Source: Pseudomonadota bacterium
Lineage (GTDB): Bacteria > Pseudomonadota > Alphaproteobacteria > Rhizobiales > Segnochrobactraceae
NCBI GenBank assembly: GCA_023442215.1
Contig: JAEZMP010000640.1
Location: 1 to 11,366 of the forward strand
Direction: 5' to 3'
DNA: 11,366 nucleotides
Shown here one piece after another: positions 1 through 6,818 of the stretch. Under the pieces are notes generated by a model. It made no database searches. It was given only the letters and a program-made list of their open reading frames with translations, and was not told where the DNA came from. The position numbers and the translations under genes are program-made. Numbering within the stretch: position 1 is the first letter of the stretch; every line of letters begins with the position of its first letter.

Positions 1-767
1 TCGTGATCCTCATTCTCGCCTTTCTCCTCGTGCGCGCCTTCGCCAGGGGCAGGATCGACTGGGCGACGACCTGGGAGTTTCTGTTCTGGCCCACCATCCT
101 GTGGGGGCTGTTCAACACGATCTGGATCTCGTTCGTCTGCATGGCGGTCGGCCTCGCGATCGGGCTCGCCTGCGCGGTGGCGCATCAGTCCGCCAATCCC
201 GTGCTGCGCGGGGTGGCGATCTTCTATGCCTGGTTTTTCCGCGGCGCGCCGGTGATCCTGCAATTGCTGGTCTGGTTCAACCTCGCTCTGGTTTTCCCGA
301 CCATCGGCATCCCGGGCCTGTTCGAATACAAGACCGTCGTTCTGATCACGCCCGCCGTGGCGACGATTCTGAGCCTGGGGCTCAATCAGGGCGCCTATGT
401 CTCCGAGATTATCCGCTCGGGCATGCTCGGCGTGGATCGAGGCCAGTACGAGGCCGCCCAGGCGATGGGAATGACCGGCGGTGTCGCGCTCCGGCGCATC
501 ATCCTGCCGCAGGCGATGCGCATCGTCGTGCCCCCGCTCGGCAACGAGTTCATCGGCCTCGTCAAGATGACCGCGCTCGCCTCGATCATCGGCTTCGGCG
601 ATGTCGTCCGCAGCGCACAGGACATCTATTATTCGAACGCCAAGGTCATCGAACTCCTCATGGTTCCTACCTTCTGGTTTCTCGTGATCGTCACTGTCCT
701 CACCGTGCTCCAGCGCATGCTGGAGAAGCGCTATGGTCGCGGCTTCGGCACCGGAGGCGCCCGATGA
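1..767 (+). CDS. Polar amino acid ABC transporter permease, 5'-truncated (HisM/GlnP type)
   Basis: This is an inner-membrane permease that should form the channel of a polar amino acid (or opine-like) importer. The frame is open to the left edge, so the N-terminus, probably including part of a first membrane segment, is missing; the GTG at 3 need not be the true start. Visible in the 254 residues are hydrophobic segments near residues 30-60, 70-98, 112-128, 185-200 and 218-237. The cytoplasmic EAA loop that contacts the ATPase is at about 150-169 ([20 protein letters not shown]), followed by the family-typical [12 protein letters not shown]. The stop TGA overlaps the start of the ATPase gene (ATGA), so the two are translationally coupled. 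No substrate-binding protein gene is seen; it would lie upstream. The family is clear but the substrate cannot be read from the permease. Confidence 0.93.
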   Translation, partial: VILILAFLLVRAFARGRIDWATTWEFLFWPTILWGLFNTIWISFVCMAVGLAIGLACAVAHQSANPVLRGVAIFYAWFFRGAPVILQLLVWFNLALVFPTIGIPGLFEYKTVVLITPAVATILSLGLNQGAYVSEIIRSGMLGVDRGQYEAAQAMGMTGGVALRRIILPQAMRIVVPPLGNEFIGLVKMTALASIIGFGDVVRSAQDIYYSNAKVIELLMVPTFWFLVIVTVLTVLQRMLEKRYGRGFGTGGAR

Positions 768-1555
768 ATGCGCGTTCTCCTGCCGTGATCCCGGTGGTGT
801 CCGCCGTGAAGGTGGGCAAGAAGTTCGGCGCCCACCACGCGCTCGCGGACGTGACGATGGACGTCTTCCCGGGCGAGGTGGTCTGCATCATCGGCCCGTC
901 CGGCTCCGGCAAGACGACCTTCCTTCGCTGCATCAATCAGCTGGAAACCTTCGACAGTGGCGGTCTCTGGCTCGATGGCGAGTTGCTCGGCTACCGGCGG
1001 GTCGGCGACGTGCTGCGTCCGCTCGGAGACAAGGAGATCGCGCGCCAGCGCCGCAAGACCGGCATGGTGTTCCAGCGCTTCAACCTTTTCCCGCACATGA
1101 CCGCGCTGGAGAACGTTACCGAGGGTCCGACCCAGGTCCTCGGTCGCCGCCGCGACGCCGCGCATGACACGGCGATGCTGCTGCTCGACAAGGTCGGCCT
1201 TGCCCACAAGGCGAATGCCTACCCGTCCGAACTCTCCGGCGGCCAGCAGCAGCGCGTCGCCATCGCTCGCGCGCTCGCCATGCAGCCGATGCTGATGCTG
1301 TTCGACGAGCCGACCTCCGCGCTCGATCCCGAACTCGTCGGCGAGGTGCTCGCCGTGATGCGCGACCTCGCCTCCACGGGCATGACCATGATCGTCGTCA
1401 CCCACGAGCTCGGCTTCGCCCGGGATGTCAGCGACCGCGTCGTGTTCATGGATCAGGGCCGGGTCGTGGAAACCGGTGAAGCCAAGGCGCTGATGAGCAA
1501 TCCGGTCGAGCCGCGCACCCGCGACTTCCTGAAAACGGTGCTCACCCGCGCGTGA
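764..1555 (+). CDS. Polar amino acid ABC transporter ATPase (GlnQ/HisP type)
   Basis: This cytoplasmic ATPase of 263 residues powers the permease encoded just upstream. The nucleotide-binding elements are intact: Walker A GPSGSGKT at 44-51, Q-loop Gln104 in [10 protein letters not shown], signature LSGGQQQR from 157, Walker B LMLFDEP with Asp181 and Glu182, D-loop SALD, and H-loop His214 in [26 protein letters not shown] and the C-terminal TRDFLKTVL are characteristic of the amino acid (PAAT) subfamily. The ATG at 764 overlaps the permease stop; an in-frame open stretch further upstream is only the permease gene read in another frame. A repeat with two hairpins follows the stop and may end or weaken transcription before the amidohydrolase. 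All key residues are present, so it should be active. Confidence 0.96.
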   Translation: MNARSPAVIPVVSAVKVGKKFGAHHALADVTMDVFPGEVVCIIGPSGSGKTTFLRCINQLETFDSGGLWLDGELLGYRRVGDVLRPLGDKEIARQRRKTGMVFQRFNLFPHMTALENVTEGPTQVLGRRRDAAHDTAMLLLDKVGLAHKANAYPSELSGGQQQRVAIARALAMQPMLMLFDEPTSALDPELVGEVLAVMRDLASTGMTMIVVTHELGFARDVSDRVVFMDQGRVVETGEAKALMSNPVEPRTRDFLKTVLTRA

Positions 1556-1573
1556 GCGCGTGATGGGCCGCTA

Positions 1574-1685
1574 GAGCAAAGCCCGTTCAGATCGAACCGA
1601 TCTGAACGACAAGGATATGCTCAAGGCTTTGAATCTGGAGCGGTTTCTTGTAGGTCTGATGATTCCGTCAGATCGGGAAGCGCTC
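1574..1685. repeat. Composite intergenic palindromic element, copy A (two hairpins)
   Basis: Two hairpins lie side by side. The first has a perfect 11-bp stem (CGTTCAGATCG 1584-1594, loop AAC, CGATCTGAACG 1598-1608) with outer arms GAGCA (1574-1578) and TGCTC (1618-1622). The second has outer arms GAGCG (1638-1642) and CGCTC (1681-1685) and an inner TCTGATG / CGTCAGA stem with one G-T wobble. The second hairpin plus its left linker is nearly repeated, inverted, at 6819-6884. The style resembles palindromic intergenic repeats of Rhizobiales genomes; I cannot name the family. There is no T-run after either stem, so a simple intrinsic terminator is not supported, although the structure could affect mRNA ends. 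Confidence 0.8.
1584..1608. other. Perfect inverted repeat downstream of the ABC ATPase gene
   Basis: This is an 11-bp perfect inverted repeat with a 3-nt loop, starting 28 bases after the ATPase stop codon. In RNA it would form a strong stem between the transporter genes and the amidohydrolase gene. It lacks the trailing U-tract of a Rho-independent terminator. It may act as an RNA-stabilising or transcription-weakening structure, or simply be part of the mobile palindromic repeat that contains it. Confidence 0.7.
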
Positions 1686-1715
1686 GATCCGACACCCGCC
1701 TCCTGGACATCGACC

Positions 1716-2939
1716 ATGCCGAACCTGAAGATCGACCGTGACCGCCTTTGGGACACGCTGATGGAAACGGCGCGCTTTGGCGGGACGCCGGATGGCGGCG
1801 TGCGTCGCCTCGCCCTCAGCGATGAGGACCGTCAGGTGCGCGACTGGCTGCGGGATGCCTGCGAGGCGCTCGGCTGCACGGTCACCGTCGATGAACTCGG
1901 CAACATGTTCGCCCTGCGCCCCGGAACCGATCCCGACGCGCTCCCGGTCGCGATGGGCAGCCATCTCGACACCCAGCCCACCGGCGGCAAGTTCGACGGG
2001 GTGCTGGGCGTGCTTGCGGGCCTCGAAGTCCTGCGCACGCTGGACGAGGAAGGCTACGTCACCCGGCGGCCGCTCATGCTGGTCGACTGGACCAACGAGG
2101 AAGGCTCGCGCTTCGCGCCCGCGATGATGGCATCGGGCGCTCATGCCGGCGTCTTCACGGCCGACTTCATCAATGCTTGCACCGACGCGCAGGGCGTCGC
2201 CTTCGGCGCTGCGCTGGACGCCATCGGCTATCGCGGCGAGACGCCGCTCGGCGCCGTGAAGCTCGGCGCCATGTTCGAGCTGCATATCGAGCAGGGCCCG
2301 GTGCTGGAGGCGGCGGGCGACACGATCGGCATCGTCACCGGCGTGCAGGGCATGCGCTGGTACGACATTTCCATCGGTGGACGCGCCGCCCATGCCGGCA
2401 CCACGCCGATGGCGCTTCGGCACGACGCGCTGTGCGCGGCGGCGCACGTCATCCTGGAGGCGCGGCGGGTCGCGCTGGACCATGGCGCGCTTGCCACCGT
2501 CGGCGAGATCGGTGTCGTCGAAGCATCCCGCAACGTCGTGCCGGGCGAGGTGCGCCTGACGCTCGACCTGCGCCATCCCCGGAGCGCCGTGCTCGATGAG
2601 ATGGAGACGGAACTGGCGGATTATCTCGCAAGCACCGCGATCGAAGGCACGCCCGCGCGCATGACGCGCATCTGGAACAGCCCGCCCGTCACCTTCGACG
2701 ATGACTGCGTCGCCGCCGTTGCCGCTGGCGCCGCAGCGGAAGGCTTTCCGGCCCGGCAGATCGTGTCCGGCGCCGGACACGATGCGGTCTACACCGCCCG
2801 CATGATGCCGACGGCCATGATCTTCGTGCCCTGCAAGGACGGGCTCAGCCACAATCCCGCGGAAAGCGCGACACCCGAACATTGCGGCGCGGGCGCGCAG
2901 ACGCTGCTCAATGCGGTCGTCGCCTACGCCGACAAGTGA
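1716..2939 (+). CDS. M20-family amidohydrolase (N-carbamoyl-L-amino acid hydrolase / allantoate amidohydrolase type)
   Basis: This is a zinc- or manganese-dependent cytoplasmic hydrolase of the Zn-exopeptidase fold, cleaving N-carbamoyl or related amide/ureido bonds. In the 407-residue form the expected dinuclear metal ligands are visible: His83 (GSHLDTQ), Asp94 (FDGVLG), Glu129 (NEEG), His190 (ELHIEQGP) and His379 (LSHNPAE). The small dimerisation domain covers roughly 205-325 and carries RAAHAGTTPM. The frame can be opened back to an ATG at 1617, but those 33 residues are the palindromic repeat read in frame, so the ATG at 1716 (MPNLKIDRDRLWDTLM) is chosen; family members usually begin near here. 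The Shine-Dalgarno match is weak. The transporter upstream suggests an imported amide substrate. Allantoate, beta-ureidopropionate and N-carbamoyl amino acids cannot be told apart by eye. Confidence 0.93.
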   Translation: MPNLKIDRDRLWDTLMETARFGGTPDGGVRRLALSDEDRQVRDWLRDACEALGCTVTVDELGNMFALRPGTDPDALPVAMGSHLDTQPTGGKFDGVLGVLAGLEVLRTLDEEGYVTRRPLMLVDWTNEEGSRFAPAMMASGAHAGVFTADFINACTDAQGVAFGAALDAIGYRGETPLGAVKLGAMFELHIEQGPVLEAAGDTIGIVTGVQGMRWYDISIGGRAAHAGTTPMALRHDALCAAAHVILEARRVALDHGALATVGEIGVVEASRNVVPGEVRLTLDLRHPRSAVLDEMETELADYLASTAIEGTPARMTRIWNSPPVTFDDDCVAAVAAGAAAEGFPARQIVSGAGHDAVYTARMMPTAMIFVPCKDGLSHNPAESATPEHCGAGAQTLLNAVVAYADK

Positions 2940-2946
2940 AAGACGC

Positions 2947-3191
2947 GCGATCCCGTCCGGTGCGGCCCGCAAGGAGAGGTGCAGATCCCGGCTGACGCCA
3001 CCGTCACCGCCGATGTCGGCATCGGCCCGCGCGACGACGCCACCGGCTTCGCGCTCGACGTGGAACTGACCAAGAAGCTCCCGGGCATCGACCCGGCGGT
3101 CGCCCGGGACTTGGTTTCCAAGGCCCACATCGTGTGCCCCCATTCGGAAGCCACCCGCAAGAACCTCGACGTCCGCCTCAAGATCGCCTGA
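2947..3191 (+). pseudogene. ohr: 3' remnant of ohr (organic hydroperoxide resistance, OsmC fold), frameshifted
   Basis: The readable part, from about 2979, runs VQIPADATVTADVGIGPR and ends AHIVCPHSEATRKNLDVRLKIA. This matches the C-terminal half of Ohr, including the segment with the second redox cysteine (usual form VCPYSNATR). Ohr is normally about 140 residues and needs a first cysteine in its N-terminal half; here that half is missing. Homology seems to continue upstream in another frame: from 2947 the codons give AIPSGAARKE, close to the usual residues before this segment, and one missing base near 2977-2979 would restore the frame. The remnant begins 8 nt after the amidohydrolase stop, with no start codon or ribosome site for a complete protein. 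It looks like a scar left when neighbouring DNA replaced the 5' half of ohr. Confidence 0.85.
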
Positions 3192-3388
3192 TCAGCCGGC
3201 CGAACGTATCTTCAATTTCGCCAAAAGCCGCGTATCAGCCTTCCGCTAGTTGCGCGCCAAGTCACGCGATGCGGCGCTATTATCCGTATTTTTAACGATG
3301 TTTCGAAGGTCGACTCAAACGATGCGTCCGGGTGATGCGCCGGAAGCAGCCAAGGCGCATAATCGAAAAAAATCGTAGGGGGGACGAG
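3192..3388 (+). promoter_or_regulatory. Leader region upstream of the bicupin, possible promoter
   Basis: This 197-bp gap is visibly richer in A and T than its surroundings (for example 3278-3296 and 3360-3375) and separates the ohr remnant from the bicupin, so an independent promoter is likely here. A TATTAT at 3278-3283 could be a -10 element, but the nearest TTG-type -35 (TTGCGC at 3250) is 22 bases away, which is too far. No exact promoter or operator is therefore claimed. No clear inverted repeat was found. Confidence 0.3.
3378..3384 (+). promoter_or_regulatory. Ribosome binding site fixing the bicupin start
   Basis: The purine run GGGGGGA lies four bases before the ATG at 3389. It supports that start over the in-frame ATGs at 3332 and 3335, whose extra residues are basic and unlike the family. 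Confidence 0.6.
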
Positions 3389-4429
3389 ATGGTGCACACG
3401 AATTCTGTTCACGTGGCGTCGCTGACTGAGCAGGCTCCCAGCGTGGCGAACGCGTTCGGCGCCATAACAAGTCTGGATGCGGGCAATTCTCCGATCCTGA
3501 AGCGGCTGTCCATTCGCCGCCTCCTGCTTGCACCAAAGGCTCTGCGAGAGCCCCACTGGCACGCAAATGGCAACGAACTCGCTTATTGTCTGCGCGGCAA
3601 TGTGCTGGTGACGATCGCCGGCAACCACTCGCGCCGCGACACCTTCACCATTGCGCCCGGCGAGATGTTCTTCATTCCCTCCGGCGAGATGCACCACATC
3701 GAGAATATCGGAGCCGAAGAAGCCGAGCTGATCCTCGCGTTCACCAATGAGCGTCCCGAGGGGTTTGGCCTGTCGAGCACCTTCGGCTGCATGACGGACG
3801 CTGTGCTGGGCAACACGTTCGGCCTGCCCGCCTCGGACTTCTCCCGTCTTCCCCGCACCCCCCAAGACGTGCATTTCGCGGCCATGCCGACGGGTTCGCC
3901 GGTGGAGATGGCAGCCCGCCACATCAATCCGCACAAGTTCAGCCTTGAGGCCGCGCAGGCGCCCATTGCCTCGAGTGCCGGTTCCGCCCACACCGCCAAA
4001 GGCGATGTCTGGCCGGTTCTGAAGGACATTGCGATGTTCTCGCTGCGCGTCACCGATTCCGGCATGCGCGAGGTCCATTGGCATCCGGAGACCGCCGAGA
4101 TGGGCTATGTGGCCAAGGGCGCGGCGCGGATGACCGTCCTCAGTCCCGGCGGCAATGTGGACACCTATGAGCTGAAGGCCGGCGACGTCTACTTTATCCC
4201 GCGTGCCTATCCCCACCACATCGAGGACATCGGCAGCGGCGACATTCATTTTCTCATTTTCTTCGATCAGGCCATCCCGGGCGATGTTGGCGCGCGAAGC
4301 ATGGTCAGCTGCTACGCGCCCGAGGTGGTGGCCGCGACCTTCGGCGTCGATGTGAACAGCCTTCCAGCCTTCCCGTTCACGGGGGCAGATCCCCTGCTCG
4401 TGTCGCGCATCAATCCTGTCGACAAGTGA
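3389..4429 (+). CDS. Bicupin protein, oxalate-decarboxylase-like
   Basis: This 346-residue protein has two germin-type cupin domains in the layout of bacterial oxalate decarboxylase (OxdC). Each carries a complete metal site: His56, His58, Glu63 and His102 in domain 1 (REPHWHANGNE and EMHHIEN), and His230, His232, Glu237 and His276 in domain 2 (REVHWHPETAE and YPHHIED). Arg53 and Arg227, just before the first histidine, are also as in OxdC, so manganese binding is expected. By-eye alignment on the STF motif puts Leu128 where OxdC has its essential lid glutamate (SENST becomes GLSST), with a three-residue insertion nearby. The second-domain glutamate (E333 in OxdC) appears to be Ile290. Acid-base catalysis on oxalate is therefore doubtful. 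There is no signal peptide, so it is probably cytoplasmic. It may act on another small acid. Confidence 0.9.
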   Translation: MVHTNSVHVASLTEQAPSVANAFGAITSLDAGNSPILKRLSIRRLLLAPKALREPHWHANGNELAYCLRGNVLVTIAGNHSRRDTFTIAPGEMFFIPSGEMHHIENIGAEEAELILAFTNERPEGFGLSSTFGCMTDAVLGNTFGLPASDFSRLPRTPQDVHFAAMPTGSPVEMAARHINPHKFSLEAAQAPIASSAGSAHTAKGDVWPVLKDIAMFSLRVTDSGMREVHWHPETAEMGYVAKGAARMTVLSPGGNVDTYELKAGDVYFIPRAYPHHIEDIGSGDIHFLIFFDQAIPGDVGARSMVSCYAPEVVAATFGVDVNSLPAFPFTGADPLLVSRINPVDK

Positions 4430-4520
4430 GCGACAGCATCTGAGGTCGCGGCCTTCGCTTCCGGGGAGCCGAGCGCTCCGTCGCGATGGCGCCCCTTCAG
4501 GTGATATGGGACGGATGAGG

Positions 4521-4552
4521 CCGGCAGTTCTGGAGGCTGGCAGTTCTGGAGG
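4521..4552. repeat. Tandem direct repeat, two 16-bp units
   Basis: Two units of period 16 follow one another (CCGGCAGTTCTGGAGG then CTGGCAGTTCTGGAGG), differing at one base. They lie in the 171-bp gap between the bicupin and the channel-like gene. They could be a paired binding site or a simple duplication; nothing else nearby decides this. Confidence 0.75.
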
Positions 4553-4600
4553 GCCGGCGGGTCTGCGCACCTCTCACGTCATATATTTGCGGCGGAGCCC

Positions 4601-5086
4601 ATGCTGACCAGCGAATCCTACGTCTTCAACCCCTACGCCCTGACCTTCAGTGGCCTCATTCTTCTCGGGATTCTGCTGTTCCACGCGATCTACATGTTCC
4701 TGGTCAACAGAACGTACCGAGCCAAGGCGCAAAGCCTGCTCGACGCAAGGCACTACAAATCCACACAGATTTTCTTTCTGGTGGGCGCCTTTGTCCTGTC
4801 GCTGGCGCACATCGTCGAAATCCTCATTCTCGGCTATGCCCTGAGCTGGATGGGGCTCGTGCCGGACGCCCACAGGGCGATGGTATTCGCCGGAAGCGCC
4901 TATACGACCATGGGTTTCGGGCCGGATCCGCTTCCGGCGGACTGGGATCTCGTCACGGTGACCATGGCGCTGGCCGGGCTGATCACCGTCGCCTGGACGA
5001 CGTCGGTCCTGTTCGGCATGGCCACTTTCTCGCACACGGCTCACGAACTGGAAATCAAGCAGAAGCGCGCTGGTACCGTACAATAG
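4601..5086 (+). CDS. Small membrane protein, probable potassium-channel-like (Ion_trans_2 type)
   Basis: This 161-residue protein has three clear hydrophobic segments at about 13-35, 57-81 and 117-140. Between the last two, at 95-112, is a re-entrant-loop candidate with AGSAYTTMGFGPDPLP. TTMGFG resembles the potassium selectivity filter TTVGYG, and its position just before the final membrane helix is right for a pore-helix-filter-inner-helix unit. It differs from classic channels: Val/Leu is Met, Tyr is Phe, and the Asp after the filter is replaced by Pro-Asp-Pro. The cytoplasmic ends (RTYRAKAQSLLDARHYK and HELEIKQKRAGTVQ) are charged and there is no regulatory domain. GGAG at 4594-4597 may be its ribosome site. 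The channel call is an inference from this motif and topology; transport has not been shown. Confidence 0.7.
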   Translation: MLTSESYVFNPYALTFSGLILLGILLFHAIYMFLVNRTYRAKAQSLLDARHYKSTQIFFLVGAFVLSLAHIVEILILGYALSWMGLVPDAHRAMVFAGSAYTTMGFGPDPLPADWDLVTVTMALAGLITVAWTTSVLFGMATFSHTAHELEIKQKRAGTVQ

Positions 5087-5183
5087 AATGGCGATGGGAA
5101 GGGGGGATGGTCCATGCCGTCCGATGCTCCCGCGCCGCCCTTCGAGCCCGACCCGATCCAACCTGACACCGCGTGAGGCAGAC

Positions 5184-6803
5184 ATGAAGCCCTTCAATTC
5201 CTTCCGGGCGCCGGTCTATGCGCAGCATGGTCTGGCCTGTTCCAGCCAGCCTTTGGCGGCAGCGGTGGGGCGAGACATCCTGCGGGCCGGCGGCAACGCC
5301 ATCGATGCGGCCGTCGCCATGGCGGCGATGGTCAACGTCACCGAACCGATGATGAACGGCCTGGGCGGGGATTGCTTCGCTCTGGTTCGGCACGAAGGGC
5401 AGATATACGCGCTCAATGGCAGCGGGCGCTCCGGCTCGCGCTGCACGGCGGATGCGATCCGCGCGCAGGGACATGCGACGATGCCCAAGGCGGGCGCCTT
5501 GACCGTGAGCGTGCCCGGCGCGCTCGACGGCTATCTCGCCCTGCACGCGCGTTTCGGAACCATGGATCTGTCGGACGTCGTGGCGCCGGCTGTTGCCTAT
5601 GCGCAGGACGGCTATCCCGTCGGCTACAAGATCTCCCAGGTCTGGTACTGGGGCGCCTCCAAGCTCAAGCATTTCGGCACCACGCCCGAGGCCTACCTTC
5701 CGGGTGGCGCGCCGCCCCGCGCCGGAGACATTTTCTCCCAGAAGGACCTCTCCGCGACCTGGCGGCGGATCGGTAAGGAGGGCCGCTCGGCCTTCTATTC
5801 CGGCGCGGTGCGCGATGCCATCCTCGATGTGGTGAACAGCCGCGGCGGCTTCCTCGAGGCAGGCGACTTCACGGCGCAGCAGGCGGAATGGGTCGAGCCG
5901 ATCAGCGCCCGCTATCGTGGACACACGGTGCTGGAACTTCCGCCGAACGGCCAGGGCATCGTCGTGCTCGAGGCGCTGCGCATCCTCGAGGCGTATGACA
6001 TGAAGGGCCTGTTCGCGACCGACAGCGCCGCCGCCTCACATCTGATCCTCGAGGCGCTCAAGCTCGCTTTCGCCGACGCCGAGCGCTACGTGGCCGACCC
6101 GCGCTTCGCTGCCACCCCGGTCGAGACGCTGCTGTCGGACGGCTATGTGGACGGGCGCCGCAGCCTGATCCGGGACGGTGTCGCGCTTGAGAATCCGGTG
6201 GCCGGACGCATCTATGGCGACACCACCTATCTCACCGTGATGGACAAGGATCGCAACGCCGTCTCGCTGATCACCAGCATATCCGACGTGTTCGGCTCTG
6301 GCCTGATCGCGCCGGGAACCGGCGTGATCCTGCACAACCGGTGCGCCGATTTCGAACTCGAGGATGGCCATCCGAACGTCGCCGCGCCGAACAAGCGCGT
6401 GCGCCATACCATTCTCCCCTCCATGCTGCTCGACGAGGCGGGCGAATTCCACATGTCGTTCGGCTGCATGGGCGCCAACATGCAGCCTCAGGGCCAGGTG
6501 CAGATTCTCGTCAATCTGCTGGACCGGGGCATGAACCTGCAGGAGGCGATCGATGCCCCCCGCGTGCGCGTTCTCGATGGCAAGCGCATCTCCGTCGAGC
6601 CGCATGCCGACCCGGACTTGGCGCACAAGCTGCAGGCCATGGGCCATCAGGTGTCCGAAGGCGAGGAGATCCCCGACGACTGGGAAGCCCCGCACGACTT
6701 CATGCGGTCGTTCGAAGGCAGCGCCCAGGCCATTGCGCTCGTCGGCGCGGCGATGTGCGGCGGCTCAGATCCCCGGCTCGACGGCATCGCCGTCGGATTC
6801 TGA
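5184..6803 (+). CDS. ggt: Gamma-glutamyltransferase-family protein, cytoplasmic type
   Basis: This N-terminal-nucleophile hydrolase of 539 residues is made as a precursor and should cleave itself before Thr347 (GDTTYLTVMD) into a large (1-346) and a small (347-539) subunit; the new N-terminal Thr attacks gamma-glutamyl or similar amide bonds. Early motifs GGNAIDAAVA and EPMMNGLGGDCF are typical. The small subunit shows FGSGL, HNRCADF and GANMQPQGQVQI (from 430). That places it in the group whose motif is usually GGDMQPQGHVQ, distinct from E. coli Ggt with GGSRI. There is no signal peptide, so it should be cytosolic, unlike periplasmic Ggt. The ATG at 5184 follows GAGGCAG; starting at 5088 would add a proline-rich stretch unlike the family. 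True transferase activity is uncertain; members of this group may act as hydrolases or acylases. Confidence 0.93.
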   Translation: MKPFNSFRAPVYAQHGLACSSQPLAAAVGRDILRAGGNAIDAAVAMAAMVNVTEPMMNGLGGDCFALVRHEGQIYALNGSGRSGSRCTADAIRAQGHATMPKAGALTVSVPGALDGYLALHARFGTMDLSDVVAPAVAYAQDGYPVGYKISQVWYWGASKLKHFGTTPEAYLPGGAPPRAGDIFSQKDLSATWRRIGKEGRSAFYSGAVRDAILDVVNSRGGFLEAGDFTAQQAEWVEPISARYRGHTVLELPPNGQGIVVLEALRILEAYDMKGLFATDSAAASHLILEALKLAFADAERYVADPRFAATPVETLLSDGYVDGRRSLIRDGVALENPVAGRIYGDTTYLTVMDKDRNAVSLITSISDVFGSGLIAPGTGVILHNRCADFELEDGHPNVAAPNKRVRHTILPSMLLDEAGEFHMSFGCMGANMQPQGQVQILVNLLDRGMNLQEAIDAPRVRVLDGKRISVEPHADPDLAHKLQAMGHQVSEGEEIPDDWEAPHDFMRSFEGSAQAIALVGAAMCGGSDPRLDGIAVGF

Positions 6804-6818
6804 GGTGCGGCCTCACCC

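Noticed and set aside
101..763. Upstream extension of the ABC ATPase frame to 101
   Set aside because: This part is the permease gene read out of frame; the ATG at 764 gives the standard ATPase length and overlaps the permease stop.
1584..1608. Intrinsic terminator after the ABC ATPase gene
   Set aside because: The stem is strong but is followed by ACAAGGATATG, not a T-run, and it forms part of a repeat element.
1574..1685. CRISPR or attachment-site interpretation of the palindromic repeats
   Set aside because: There are only two copies, about 5 kb apart and inverted, with no regular spacers, no cas genes, no integrase and no tRNA.
1668..3143. 491-residue open frame on the minus strand across the amidohydrolase
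   Set aside because: It is antisense to a gene with all M20 motifs; the translation is Arg/Ala/Gly/His-rich without a recognisable domain, as expected of a shadow frame in GC-rich DNA.
2979..3191. Stand-alone 70-residue small protein
   Set aside because: The sequence is the C-terminal half of Ohr without its first redox cysteine, with a frameshift at the join, so it is treated as a pseudogene.
3250..3283. Sigma-70 promoter TTGCGC / TATTAT upstream of the bicupin
   Set aside because: The spacing is 22 bases instead of about 17, so only the A/T-rich leader is reported.
3212..4570. 452-residue minus-strand open frame over the bicupin
   Set aside because: The plus strand encodes two complete cupin domains; the minus translation shows no family motifs.
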